Assembly (NCBI GenBank): GCA_947629275.1
Contig: CANRDG010000025.1
Location: forward strand, 1-16,858
DNA length: 16,858 bases
Source: an uncultured Clostridia bacterium
GTDB lineage: Bacteria > Bacillota > Clostridia > Oscillospirales > Ruminococcaceae
Direction: 5' to 3'
In this document: piece by piece, positions 4,538 to 12,880 of the stretch
Layout of the letters: each line of letters starts with the position of its first letter
Position numbering within the stretch: position 1 is the first letter of the stretch
Program-made: the position numbers and the translations under genes
The notes under the pieces: generated by a model
What the model was told of the DNA's origin: nothing
Seen by the model: only the letters and a program-made list of their open reading frames with translations
The model's database searches: none

Positions 4538-5804
4538 TGTCTACCTCGTTCACCTCATCGGCAGAGGGTATGACCATGCTTTCGAGTATCTCGGGCGTTA
4601 TGACGGGCAGTTTGCCGTCCGAATGATAAATATTAGTAAACGGCACTTTGTATTCTTCGGTAGCAGTGGGCATATTTTTGCTGTGAAGCTTTTTGGCGGT
4701 ATGCTCCTTAAGAAGATCATAAGCCACAGAACAGGTAGGCACTGCAAGCAGCAGACCCACTACCTTGAATAGTCCGCCGCCTACAAACAGCGCGACAAGC
4801 ACCCAGAACGTGGGCAGACCCGTTGTGCCGCCGAGTATACGCGGGCCTAAGATATTGCCGTCGAACTGCTGCAATATAAATACAAATATTACGAAAACTA
4901 TACATTTTTTCGGCTCTACGAAAAGCACCAGCGCCGCCGACGGAATAGCGCCTATGAACGGTCCGAAGTACGGGATAATGTTCGTAATGCCGACTATTAC
5001 TGCTATCAGTATATAGTAAGGTATCTTGAGCACCCAGCAGCCGAAGAAGCAGATTATACCGATTATAAGCGAATCTATTATCTTGCCGGTGAGGAAGTTG
5101 CCGAAAGTTTTGTTGGACATTGAAGCCACTTTGAATATCTTCTCGCAGGTGGAGCGTTTGAACAGGGCTATGAACAGCTTTTTGAACTGCGCCTGCAAGG
5201 TCTCTTTGCTGATGAGTAGATATATTGAAACGATAAAGCCGAGCACAAAATTTTTCAGAAAGTTTATAAGGCTCCACGCGCCCGAGGCAACGTTCATCAG
5301 CATGGGCTGTACCTGATCGATAACGGAATTAAGGTTCGCGCTGAAATCATCTATCTTATCGTTTACGAAATTTTCAAGCTTGGGGTTGTCGCTCAGAAGC
5401 TTTGCAGACCAGTCGTACAGCCTGTTGTACACGTCGGAAACATTGTCTACCATGGTTGAAATGCTGTCAATAAATGCAGGTATTACTATATAAAGCAGTC
5501 CGCCGACAACAGCTATGAAAAACAGCGATGTGAACGTCACCGACACGCCTCTTACCAGTTTGTGGTGGGGCTTTTTTACTACGTATTTTTTGAGGAGCTT
5601 TTCTATGGCGTTGAGCAGAGGGTTGAGCAAAAATGCTATCGCCAGACCGATAAAAACAGGCATAAGTATTGAAAAAATATTGCCCACGATACGCGATATT
5701 GCTGAGAATTTGAATATCGCCACGACCATGAGCATACTTATGGCGATAACTATTATAGCATAGACCGCTATTGTATTGTACTTTTTGTTTGAATAGAACT
5801 TCAC
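4530..5804 (-). CDS. AI-2E family transporter (membrane permease)
   Basis: This 424-residue membrane protein belongs to the AI-2E family (PF01594; TqsA, YdiK, YtvI relatives), whose members are linked to efflux of signal molecules or ions; the substrate here is unknown. There are hydrophobic helices at about 12-32, 41-62 and 84-104, a soluble segment at about 105-180, then at least four C-terminal helices holding the family blocks IPYFGPFIGAIPS and GPRILGGTTGLPTFWVLVAL. The cytoplasmic tail is acidic. I chose the GTG at 5804, which has AAAAGGGGAG seven bases before it; an in-frame ATG at 5900 lies upstream of a TATAAT at 5864-5859, and one at 5870 overlaps that element, so both probably lie outside the mRNA. 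It forms an operon with tadA. Confidence 0.88.
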   Translation of the reverse strand: MKFYSNKKYNTIAVYAIIVIAISMLMVVAIFKFSAISRIVGNIFSILMPVFIGLAIAFLLNPLLNAIEKLLKKYVVKKPHHKLVRGVSVTFTSLFFIAVVGGLLYIVIPAFIDSISTMVDNVSDVYNRLYDWSAKLLSDNPKLENFVNDKIDDFSANLNSVIDQVQPMLMNVASGAWSLINFLKNFVLGFIVSIYLLISKETLQAQFKKLFIALFKRSTCEKIFKVASMSNKTFGNFLTGKIIDSLIIGIICFFGCWVLKIPYYILIAVIVGITNIIPYFGPFIGAIPSAALVLFVEPKKCIVFVIFVFILQQFDGNILGPRILGGTTGLPTFWVLVALFVGGGLFKVVGLLLAVPTCSVAYDLLKEHTAKKLHSKNMPTATEEYKVPFTNIYHSDGKLPVITPEILESMVIPSADEVNEVDND

Positions 5805-5858
5805 TTCTGCGCTCCCCTTTTTTACACATATATATTTTTTAAAAACACTTCTGAATAT

Positions 5859-5887
5859 ATTATAATACATTACTGAGAAAAAAGCTA
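5859..5887 (-). promoter_or_regulatory. Possible promoter of transporter-tadA operon
   Basis: A perfect TATAAT lies at 5864-5859 on the minus strand, about 55 bp before the chosen GTG. The -35 position holds only TAGCTT, so the match is one-sided. Confidence 0.4.
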
Positions 5888-5925
5888 GTCCCATTTGCAA
5901 AAATATTTTAAATTTTTAATGCGTA

Positions 5926-5954
5926 TTGAAAAATCGCCTGAGGCGTGATATAAT
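5926..5954 (+). promoter_or_regulatory. pcrA promoter with palindromic spacer
   Basis: TTGAAA (5926-5931), a 17-bp spacer and TATAAT (5949-5954) lie 33 bp before the pcrA ATG. The spacer contains a perfect palindrome, CGCCT-G-AGGCG (5935-5945), a plausible repressor site. The ribosome site is AAGGAG, with about 8 nt to the ATG. Confidence 0.75.
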
Positions 5955-5987
5955 ATTCTGTGAGTAAATAATAAGGAGTTTTTATAT

Positions 5988-8336
5988 ATGTCTCAATACT
6001 CGGCTTTGAAGCAATTGGCGCTTGAAAAATATTTTTCTAAAATGAATGACAAACAGCGCGAGGCTGTTTTTCAGGTAAAGGGGGCTGTTCTGATACTCGC
6101 GGGGGCAGGCAGCGGAAAAACCACCGTGCTTGTAAACAGGATAGCCAACATGATATACTTTGGCAACGCATATTACGAAGGCGAGCCTGCGGCGATAAGC
6201 GAGGAAGACATGGCTTTTCTGAGAGGCTTTGCGCACGGCAGCGAGACCGACCGCGGCAGGCTGCGCGGCATTATTGCTTACGACTGCATAGAGCCTTGGA
6301 ACATTCTGGCTATAACTTTTACCAACAAGGCTGCAAACGAGCTGAAAACGCGCCTTGCCGATATGCTGGGAGATGCAGGCAGCGGCATTACTGCGGCGAC
6401 TTTTCACTCGGCTTGTGTGAGGATACTGCGGCGCGAATGCGACAAACTCGGCTACCCGAGGAGCTTTACGATATACGACACTGACGACCAGAAGCGGCTG
6501 ATAAAAGACTGCCTTAATGACCTTGAGCTTTCGGACAAGATGTTTCCGCCGCGCTCGGTCATTTCCGAGATATCTTCTAGCAAGGACAAGCTGATAACGC
6601 CGAAGCAGTATGAACAGATGTTTGGCAACGACTACCGCAAAAAGACGCTTTCAAAGATATATGCGCTCTATCAGCAGCGGCTGAAAGCGGCAGGGGCTAT
6701 GGACTTTGACGACCTTATATGCAACACTGTGCGGCTGTTTGAGGAATTCCCTGACGTTTTGGCGCACTATCAGAATCTTTACAAATACATACTTGTTGAC
6801 GAATATCAGGACACCAACATCGCGCAGTACAGGCTGGTGGCTATGCTTGCGGCTAAGTACGGAAATCTTTGCGTTGTGGGCGATGACGACCAGAGCATTT
6901 ACAAGTTCCGCGGCGCGACTATTGAGAACATATTGCAGTTTGAGGGGCAGTTTGCAGGCTGCAAGGTGATAAGGCTGGAGCAGAATTACCGCTCAACACA
7001 GAACATTCTCACCTGTGCGAACGTTCTGATACAGAACAACAGCGAACGCAAGGGCAAGAATTTGTGGACTTCTATGGGTGACGGCGAAAAGGTATGCGTT
7101 TACAAGGCGGCAAGTTCAGCAGGGGAAGCAAAATTTGTTGCCGAAACGGTGCTTGAAAATCTGCGCGCAGGCGGTCACTATGGCGACAACGCCGTTTTAT
7201 ACCGCACTAACGCGCAGTCGAACGCTTTGGAGCAAGCTATGATAGCAGGCGGCATACCATACAAAATATTCGGCGGCGTGAAGTTTTACGACAGGAAAGA
7301 AATTCGCGATATTCTGGCGTATCTGCACGTTATTGACAACAATGCCGACATAATGCGCTTTAAGAGGATCGTAAACGAGCCTAAGCGAAAAATAGGCGAA
7401 GCGACAGTAGCTTTGATAGAGCAAATTTGCTCCGACATAGGCGACGACCCGATAACGGTGATGAGAGATTCGCGCGAGCTTGCGCCGCTTGAAAAAAAGG
7501 CAAACCAGCTTACCGACTTAGCTGCGATGTTTGACTATCTTAAAGAGATAAGCGACAGTGTACCGCTTGAAGAACTGCTTGACGAGGTAATGGAGAAGTC
7601 CGGCTACAGGGCTATGCTTTTAGCTCAGGGTGACGAGGGGCAGACGCGGCTTGAAAACATTGAGGAACTTAAATCCACAATGGTGACGTATTCGGAGCAG
7701 GCAGAAGAACCGTCGCTTTCGGGATTTTTGGAGGAAGTTGCGCTGTACACCGACATTGACGAGCTTGACGGCGATGCAGACTATGTTACGATGATGACGG
7801 TGCATTCTGCGAAGGGGCTGGAATTTCCGACAGTGTTCGTTGTGGGAATGGAGGACGAGCTGTTCCCGTCACGGCGTTCGGTGGAAGAAGGCAATCTGGA
7901 GGAAGAACGCCGGCTTGCATATGTTGCGATAACAAGGGCTAAAAACAAGCTGTATCTCACCCACGCGAAAGAAAGGCTCATATACGGCAACATGAATTAC
8001 GCCTCGCCGTCGCGCTTTTTAAACGAGCTGCCGAAAGAAAATGTGGAAAAGCGCGTTGACCCTGCTTTGGAGGCAGCATACGGCGGCGGAAATATATCTG
8101 CAAAAACAGTACAGAAAACGCCGCAGATATTCGGCAAGGCGGCTGCCATACGCCCACAGCCTGCAAAGCTGACGGAGAATTTTTCGGCAGGCGACAGGGT
8201 ATCGCACAAGATATTCGGCGAGGGCACGGTGATATCTGCAACGCCCACCGCAGCTGACATAAAGCTTGAAATAGCCTTTGACAAGGCAGGCACAAAAAAG
8301 ATAATGGCTGCATTTGCGAAAATAACGAAGGTGTAA
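5988..8336 (+). CDS. pcrA: ATP-dependent DNA helicase PcrA/UvrD
   Basis: The 782-residue SF1A helicase translocates 3' to 5' on single-stranded DNA and acts in nucleotide excision repair, replication-conflict resolution and RecA removal. Motifs in order: Walker A GAGSGKT (39-45), ITFTNKAANEL (motif Ia), DEYQD (271-275, Walker B), GDDDQSIYKFRGA (motif III), LEQNYRS (IV), TVHSAKGLEFPTVF (V) and YVAITRAKNKL (VI). The C-terminal ~50 residues (SAGDRVSHKIFGEGTV onward) are the Tudor-like domain that contacts RNA polymerase in Gram-positive PcrA. Unusual: about 40 extra residues lie between Walker A and motif Ia (roughly 57-101, acidic and Gly-rich), where B. subtilis PcrA has a short link. Transcribed alone from its own promoter, divergent from the transporter operon. 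Confidence 0.96.
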   Translation: MSQYSALKQLALEKYFSKMNDKQREAVFQVKGAVLILAGAGSGKTTVLVNRIANMIYFGNAYYEGEPAAISEEDMAFLRGFAHGSETDRGRLRGIIAYDCIEPWNILAITFTNKAANELKTRLADMLGDAGSGITAATFHSACVRILRRECDKLGYPRSFTIYDTDDQKRLIKDCLNDLELSDKMFPPRSVISEISSSKDKLITPKQYEQMFGNDYRKKTLSKIYALYQQRLKAAGAMDFDDLICNTVRLFEEFPDVLAHYQNLYKYILVDEYQDTNIAQYRLVAMLAAKYGNLCVVGDDDQSIYKFRGATIENILQFEGQFAGCKVIRLEQNYRSTQNILTCANVLIQNNSERKGKNLWTSMGDGEKVCVYKAASSAGEAKFVAETVLENLRAGGHYGDNAVLYRTNAQSNALEQAMIAGGIPYKIFGGVKFYDRKEIRDILAYLHVIDNNADIMRFKRIVNEPKRKIGEATVALIEQICSDIGDDPITVMRDSRELAPLEKKANQLTDLAAMFDYLKEISDSVPLEELLDEVMEKSGYRAMLLAQGDEGQTRLENIEELKSTMVTYSEQAEEPSLSGFLEEVALYTDIDELDGDADYVTMMTVHSAKGLEFPTVFVVGMEDELFPSRRSVEEGNLEEERRLAYVAITRAKNKLYLTHAKERLIYGNMNYASPSRFLNELPKENVEKRVDPALEAAYGGGNISAKTVQKTPQIFGKAAAIRPQPAKLTENFSAGDRVSHKIFGEGTVISATPTAADIKLEIAFDKAGTKKIMAAFAKITKV

Positions 8337-8540
8337 TGTCAGGGTAAAGCTGCTTCGCATATTTTGAATTCATGTCAAGAAAGGAAAAGTTTTTTTGACA
8401 GGGTTACAGCTTTTGAGATTAAACGTACTCGCTGATAATTTGCAATTTAATATACGTGCAATGCGAGGATAGAAAAGAAAAACGCAGAAAAACTGCATAA
8501 AGACATCGTACACCAATATAATAAAACAAGGAGTGATATT

Positions 8541-9044
8541 ATGTTCAGAGAATGTGACATTACAAAGGCAGGTTTTGACCCGTTTTGCAAAATTGGCAAG
8601 CAGTGGTTCCTGATCTGCGCGGGAAAGGAAAATGACTTTAACGCCATGACCTGTTCATGGGGCTTTGCAGGCGTTATGTGGAACAAAAACTGCATTGCTT
8701 CGGTCATCAGACCGCAGAGGTACACGAAAAAATTTTTGGACAGAGAAGAATATTTTTCGGTATCTTTCTACCCCGACGAGCACAAGAGCGCGCTGGCGTT
8801 CTGCGGCTCAAACAGCGGATACGATATGCCCGACAAGATGAAAAAATGCGGTCTTACGCCTGTGACAATTGACGGTGTGCCATGCTTTGAGGAGGCCGAT
8901 CTTGTGCTTATCTGCCGCAAGCTGTATACACAAGACCTTGTTCCCGAGGGGTTCGTTGACAAAACCATAGCGCAGCTAAATTACGCGCAAAACGACTACC
9001 ACTGCGCTTACATCGGCGAGATAGTAAAGACATACGAAAAGTAA
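8541..9044 (+). CDS. Flavin reductase family protein (FMN-binding split barrel)
   Basis: This 167-residue protein resembles small flavoproteins of the flavin reductase-like family (PF01613): the early segment WFLICAGKENDFNAMTCSWGFAGVMWNK and the following RPQRYTKKFLDREEYFSVSF give the typical beta strands and FMN-phosphate-binding Thr/Ser/Arg residues. These proteins bind FMN and reduce flavins or accept electrons from NAD(P)H; the substrate here cannot be told. Length suits a single domain; no signal peptide. AAGGAG lies 7 nt before the ATG. The 204 bp before it contain a TTGACA (8395-8400) without a good -10, so the promoter is not clear. A hairpin terminator follows at 9065. Confidence 0.85.
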   Translation: MFRECDITKAGFDPFCKIGKQWFLICAGKENDFNAMTCSWGFAGVMWNKNCIASVIRPQRYTKKFLDREEYFSVSFYPDEHKSALAFCGSNSGYDMPDKMKKCGLTPVTIDGVPCFEEADLVLICRKLYTQDLVPEGFVDKTIAQLNYAQNDYHCAYIGEIVKTYEK

Positions 9045-9064
9045 AAAGTAAAGTGAATAAACTT

Positions 9065-9115
9065 CGTTCTTTCGGTCAATGATGATGATAACATCAAACC
9101 GAAAGGACGTTTTTT
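9065..9115 (+). terminator. Hairpin after flavin reductase gene, abutting the next start codon
   Basis: CGTTCTTTCGGT (9065-9076) pairs with ACCGAAAGGACG (9098-9109) over 12 bp with one G-T pair. A small inner TGATG/CATCA helix is possible, and TTTTTT (9110-9115) follows directly. This is a good Rho-independent terminator, but its 3' arm is also the only ribosome site (GAAAGGACG) for the ORF that begins at 9116, so it could instead work as an attenuator or translational gate. Confidence 0.75.
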
Positions 9116-9343
9116 ATGCTGACAAATTTATCTTCAAAACTTCTGGCTGTATCAGCCGCGGCCGCGATACTTGTTTCATGGCTTTTACCGTCTTTCAGAC
9201 AAAACTGCTTTCTGCCCTCTGCGGCGGCGGACTCATCTCAGGCTGACAGGCAAACTCACGCAGGACTTACTGTCATAGAGGCAGACGATGTGGAATTTGG
9301 CTTTTGGCTTTTTGAATGGATAGAAGAACTTTTCGGACTGTGA
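9116..9343 (+). CDS. Small predicted secreted or membrane-anchored protein, unknown
   Basis: This 75-residue ORF has an N-terminal hydrophobic stretch (about residues 8-25, LLAVSAAAAILVSWLLPS) and a possible signal peptidase site at SAAA-DS near residue 38. The remaining 37 residues are acidic and end in an aromatic amphipathic segment, FGFWLFEWIEELFGL. It matches no family I know. Its codons resemble those of neighbouring genes, and a perfect terminator overlaps its stop codon; both favour a real gene. Against it, the ribosome site is buried in a strong hairpin and I see no separate promoter. If real, it is read through from the flavin reductase gene or regulated at that hairpin. Confidence 0.6.
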   Translation: MLTNLSSKLLAVSAAAAILVSWLLPSFRQNCFLPSAAADSSQADRQTHAGLTVIEADDVEFGFWLFEWIEELFGL

Positions 9344-9358
9344 ATACAGTCCGTTTTT
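9334..9358 (+). terminator. Terminator at the small ORF's stop codon
   Basis: CGGACTG (9334-9340) and CAGTCCG (9347-9353) form a perfect 7-bp stem with a 6-nt loop, followed by TTTTT. The stop codon TGA (9341-9343) begins the loop. Confidence 0.85.
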
Positions 9359-9373
9359 ATGTACTGAAAGCGC

Positions 9374-9402
9374 TTGACATAAGGTTGAAAAAGTTGTATA
9401 AT
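9374..9402 (+). promoter_or_regulatory. addBA operon promoter
   Basis: TTGACA (9374-9379), a 17-bp spacer and TATAAT (9397-9402) are consensus. The predicted start is near 9409 with a short leader; AAAGGAG lies 6 nt before the addB ATG. Confidence 0.85.
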
Positions 9403-9437
9403 AATTGTAATGTTTACTTGGTCGAAAGGAGAGCGCT

Positions 9438-12400
9438 ATGTTAAGGATAATAACGGGCACGGAGCACAGCTTAAAAACGCGGCTGCTTGCCGAAATGGCA
9501 AAGGAGAGCATAGAAAGCGGCAGGCGCGTATATATAATAATACCCGACCAGTTCTCGCTTGTTTATGACAGGAAGATATACGGCATACTGGGTGCAAAGG
9601 CTTTCAACAAAATGACTGTGATAGGTCCTAACAAGCTGTCAAAGCGGCTGGTAGAGCAATACGGCAGCAGCGGAAAATATTGCTCCGACGACGCTCGGCT
9701 GATAATGATGTACAAGGCGTGCAAGGAGTTTTCTTCACTTGGGGGCGCGAGGTATTTCAAACGCTCGCTTGCAAAGTGCGGCTTTTTTGCAAGCGTGTGC
9801 GACACCATAGACGAGCTGCGGCAAAGCGCTATTGACTGCAACACGCTCATGGCAGCTGCCGAGCAGATGAGCGGCACTGCCTCGGACAAGCTGTACGACA
9901 TAGCGCGGCTTTACGAACTTTACACGCAGCAGCTTGAAAAATACGGGCTGAAAGACAGCAGCACGGCTGTTTCAGAGGCGGCTGAGATCATACACAAAAA
10001 TAACATTTTCAAAGGCTGCGACGTATACTTTGACAGTTTTTCGTCTTTCACCGCAGACCAGCAGGCGCTGCTGTATGAGATATTCACGCAGGCTGAGAAC
10101 GTTGCAATTGCGCTGACTATAGGCAAGGGCAGGAACGCTGATGTAAGGCGCGCTCCCCTATCGCCGTATGCGGAATGTATTTCTACCAAAAAGCGGTTGG
10201 AAGAACTTGCGGCTGAAACGGGCATAAAGACACAGCACATCGAAGCGGAAGAAGAAAACATAAACGCCAGTGTAAGGGCAGTTGCGAACAATGTTTTTGC
10301 GCCTGCTATAAAGACGGATCTTGACGGCAGCGGAGTTACTATAGCTAATGCTGCCGATGTATACGCCGAGGCTGAATATGTTTTTGCCGAGATACGCAGA
10401 CTCGTTCGGGACGAGGGGTACGCTTTCGGCGATATTGCGATAATTTCACGAGATCTTACAAACGCTGCCGACATTTTGGAAGATATGGCGTACAGGTATG
10501 ATGTGCCGCTGTTTATAAATCAGAAAAAAGTGGTGGCGCGCTCATCCCCTGCGATGTTCATAGATGCGGTGTTTGAAAACATATCATCAAAGACGTTTCA
10601 TACAAAATCACTGCTTACCTACATAAAATCGCCGTTTTCTTCTATAACGATGTCGGAGGCTTCCAAGATAGAGGAGTACACTTTCAAGTGGTCTGTTGAC
10701 GGCGATATGTGGCGAAGCGATTTTACCGCAAGCGACGGCCGCACACAGGAAGATCGTAAAAAAGAGCTTGAAGATCTCAACGGTATACGCCGCAAGATGA
10801 TTCAGCCTTTGGTGCAGCTTAAAGAAAAATGCCGCGAGGCAAGCGCGAAAGAGATATTCTCTGCTTTCAACGAATTTTTGAAAACGCAGATAGAAGATTA
10901 TGACGGCGGCGACGATGAAGACATATCCAAGATAATGCAGCAGCTGTGGAACAGGGCTTTGGAGGCGTGTGGGTCTATATACATTACTTTGGGAGATGAA
11001 AAAATAAGCATAGCCGAATACCGCGATCTTTTGCGCACTATGCTTTTGCAGACAAACATTTCTTCTCCGCCTCAGAAACTTGATGCTGTTATAGCGGCAG
11101 GGGCGGAACATTCGAGGCTCTCTGACATAAAGGCAGTGTTCGTAATAGGTGTGAACGACGGGCTTTTCCCAAAAAACGCGAAGCTTTCGGGGCTGTTTTC
11201 GGAACGTGAAAAGCTGAAAATGGAAAAGGTTGACATACACATGGGAAAACGGCTGGACACAAATCTGAAGGCGGAAAGATTTTCATGCCTGCGCTCTCTT
11301 GGCTGCCCGAGCGAGCGGCTGTATATATGCATACCGCGCGCCGACAAGAAAGGCGATGTGCTGTCGCCTTCACAGCTGGCGATCCAGATAAAAGGTTTGT
11401 TCACAAAAGACATAACGCTTAACGTTTCTCAGCTGAGAACGGAGTTTTTCTGCGTTTCACCGAAGTCTGCGATATACAAGTACTCGGAGCTTATAGGAAA
11501 AGACCGTGCCAAGGCGGCTGCAATAAAAGCTGCTCTGGCGTCTTATCCGGAATATACGGCTTTGGCAGACGATATAGAAAGGGAACTTTTCGGCGGCAAA
11601 GCGCAGCACAAACTTTCTCCCGCAACGGCTAAAAGCTTGTTTATGAAAAACGGACTGAGAATCTCTGCGACCGCGGCAGAAAGCTTTTTTGAATGTCCGT
11701 TCGGCTATTTCTGCAAATACGGAATGGGTATAAAAAGCACGCGCAAGGTCACTATGGCAGCTGTAAATGTAGGTCTGATAGCGCACAAATGCTTTGAAAG
11801 GATAGCGCCGCTTTTTAAAGAACGCCCCGACATGACAGACGAGGAGGCAGCCGCAGAGGTAAGCCGCTGTACTGACGAATACATTGAAGAGAGTATGGGC
11901 GGCGACTTCGGCAAAAACGCTGCTTTCAGGGCAAATGTCAAGGCGGTAAAAGATCAGATAACCGCGGCGGTAATGAACATACGCAAAGAACTGGAGAGCC
12001 CTGACATAAAGCCCGTTGCGTACGAATATAAACTTACGGCTGACAGCGGTGCGGCTGTTTTCAGCACGGGTGAGCCCAATGGCAATGAAATATGCTTGTA
12101 CGGCATAATAGACCGCATTGACCTGATAACGACAAAGGACGGAAAAAAGTATATCAGAGTCGTTGATTACAAGACGGGTGACAAGGTATTCAATTACGAA
12201 AGCATTTACCACGGGCTGGACTTGCAGATGATTATATACCTTTACGCGATAATGGAAAAGATAAGCGAAACGAATAAGGACATAGAGCCTGCCGGCGTTG
12301 TATACGTTCACGCGGGAGAGCAGGACAAGTTTATGTCCAAGGGCGATATATTTAATATCATAAACAGCGCGGCTGCGAAAAGAAAAGACGGCGGTCTGAC

Positions 12401-12875
12401 GGAGGAAGAGATACGCGAGATAACGGACAGTCAGCTCCTTGAAGCAAAGGCTAAAAAGGTAATGTCTTCGATGAAGCGCAGCGGTGTGGTAGCGGACGAC
12501 ATGGAGCTTGTAAGAACAATGATCTCTATGGGCAGCGGATATTCACCTGTTACAATAACTCAAAAAAATGTTTACAACAAAGACGGTCAGGACTTTGTGC
12601 TGAACGCACCCTCGATGAAAAATCTGGAGCAATATGCCGTTGACAAGATAAAAAGCATGGCAAAAAGGCTTGCTGATGGCGATATATGCTCTATGCCGAC
12701 AGGAAAGAAGGATCATCTGCCCTGCAAATACTGCGCATATAAAAACATCTGCTCAACGCCTGAGCGTGACGACGCCATACTGATAAAAGACGAGGACAAG
12801 GAGCAGCTGCTTGCATCAATACGCGTCGGCGGCACAGCTGAAAACGACGATGAACAGCCGACAGAAAGGAGTTGA
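9438..12875 (+). CDS. addB: ATP-dependent helicase/nuclease subunit B (AddB)
   Basis: The 1145-residue protein is the AddB subunit of the AddAB enzyme, which resects double-strand breaks up to a Chi site for RecA loading. The N-terminal part is helicase-like; the C-terminal part is a RecB-type nuclease with LIAHKCFE (His), GIIDRID (Asp), VDYKTG (D910, K912) and DLQMIIY (Q930, Y934). The iron-sulphur cluster cysteines are all present: C753 in FFECPFGYF and C1096, C1099, C1105 in CKYCAYKNIC. Odd: the N-terminal ATP-binding loop reads GTEHSLKT (residues 7-14), so the usual Gly before Lys is Leu. In B. subtilis AddB this site is not the motor, so loss may be tolerated. It is separated from addA by 5 bp. 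Confidence 0.95.
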   Translation: MLRIITGTEHSLKTRLLAEMAKESIESGRRVYIIIPDQFSLVYDRKIYGILGAKAFNKMTVIGPNKLSKRLVEQYGSSGKYCSDDARLIMMYKACKEFSSLGGARYFKRSLAKCGFFASVCDTIDELRQSAIDCNTLMAAAEQMSGTASDKLYDIARLYELYTQQLEKYGLKDSSTAVSEAAEIIHKNNIFKGCDVYFDSFSSFTADQQALLYEIFTQAENVAIALTIGKGRNADVRRAPLSPYAECISTKKRLEELAAETGIKTQHIEAEEENINASVRAVANNVFAPAIKTDLDGSGVTIANAADVYAEAEYVFAEIRRLVRDEGYAFGDIAIISRDLTNAADILEDMAYRYDVPLFINQKKVVARSSPAMFIDAVFENISSKTFHTKSLLTYIKSPFSSITMSEASKIEEYTFKWSVDGDMWRSDFTASDGRTQEDRKKELEDLNGIRRKMIQPLVQLKEKCREASAKEIFSAFNEFLKTQIEDYDGGDDEDISKIMQQLWNRALEACGSIYITLGDEKISIAEYRDLLRTMLLQTNISSPPQKLDAVIAAGAEHSRLSDIKAVFVIGVNDGLFPKNAKLSGLFSEREKLKMEKVDIHMGKRLDTNLKAERFSCLRSLGCPSERLYICIPRADKKGDVLSPSQLAIQIKGLFTKDITLNVSQLRTEFFCVSPKSAIYKYSELIGKDRAKAAAIKAALASYPEYTALADDIERELFGGKAQHKLSPATAKSLFMKNGLRISATAAESFFECPFGYFCKYGMGIKSTRKVTMAAVNVGLIAHKCFERIAPLFKERPDMTDEEAAAEVSRCTDEYIEESMGGDFGKNAAFRANVKAVKDQITAAVMNIRKELESPDIKPVAYEYKLTADSGAAVFSTGEPNGNEICLYGIIDRIDLITTKDGKKYIRVVDYKTGDKVFNYESIYHGLDLQMIIYLYAIMEKISETNKDIEPAGVVYVHAGEQDKFMSKGDIFNIINSAAAKRKDGGLTEEEIREITDSQLLEAKAKKVMSSMKRSGVVADDMELVRTMISMGSGYSPVTITQKNVYNKDGQDFVLNAPSMKNLEQYAVDKIKSMAKRLADGDICSMPTGKKDHLPCKYCAYKNICSTPERDDAILIKDEDKEQLLASIRVGGTAENDDEQPTERS

Positions 12876-12880
12876 CAGCT

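Noticed and set aside
8373..8400. Inverted repeat TGTCAAGAAA / TTTTTTGACA after pcrA as a terminator
   Set aside because: The 10-bp stem is AT-rich with a G-T pair and no T-tract follows it; it could be an operator or nothing.
8517..8522. TATAAT just before the flavin reductase gene as its promoter
   Set aside because: A start seven bases downstream would cut off the AAGGAG ribosome site at 8528-8533, and no -35 box is at the right distance.
11457..12311. Long minus-strand frame (284 codons) opposite addB
   Set aside because: It is a shadow of addB, whose nuclease motifs run through the same DNA; the antisense product is rich in Tyr, Phe, Arg and Cys without any domain or ribosome site.
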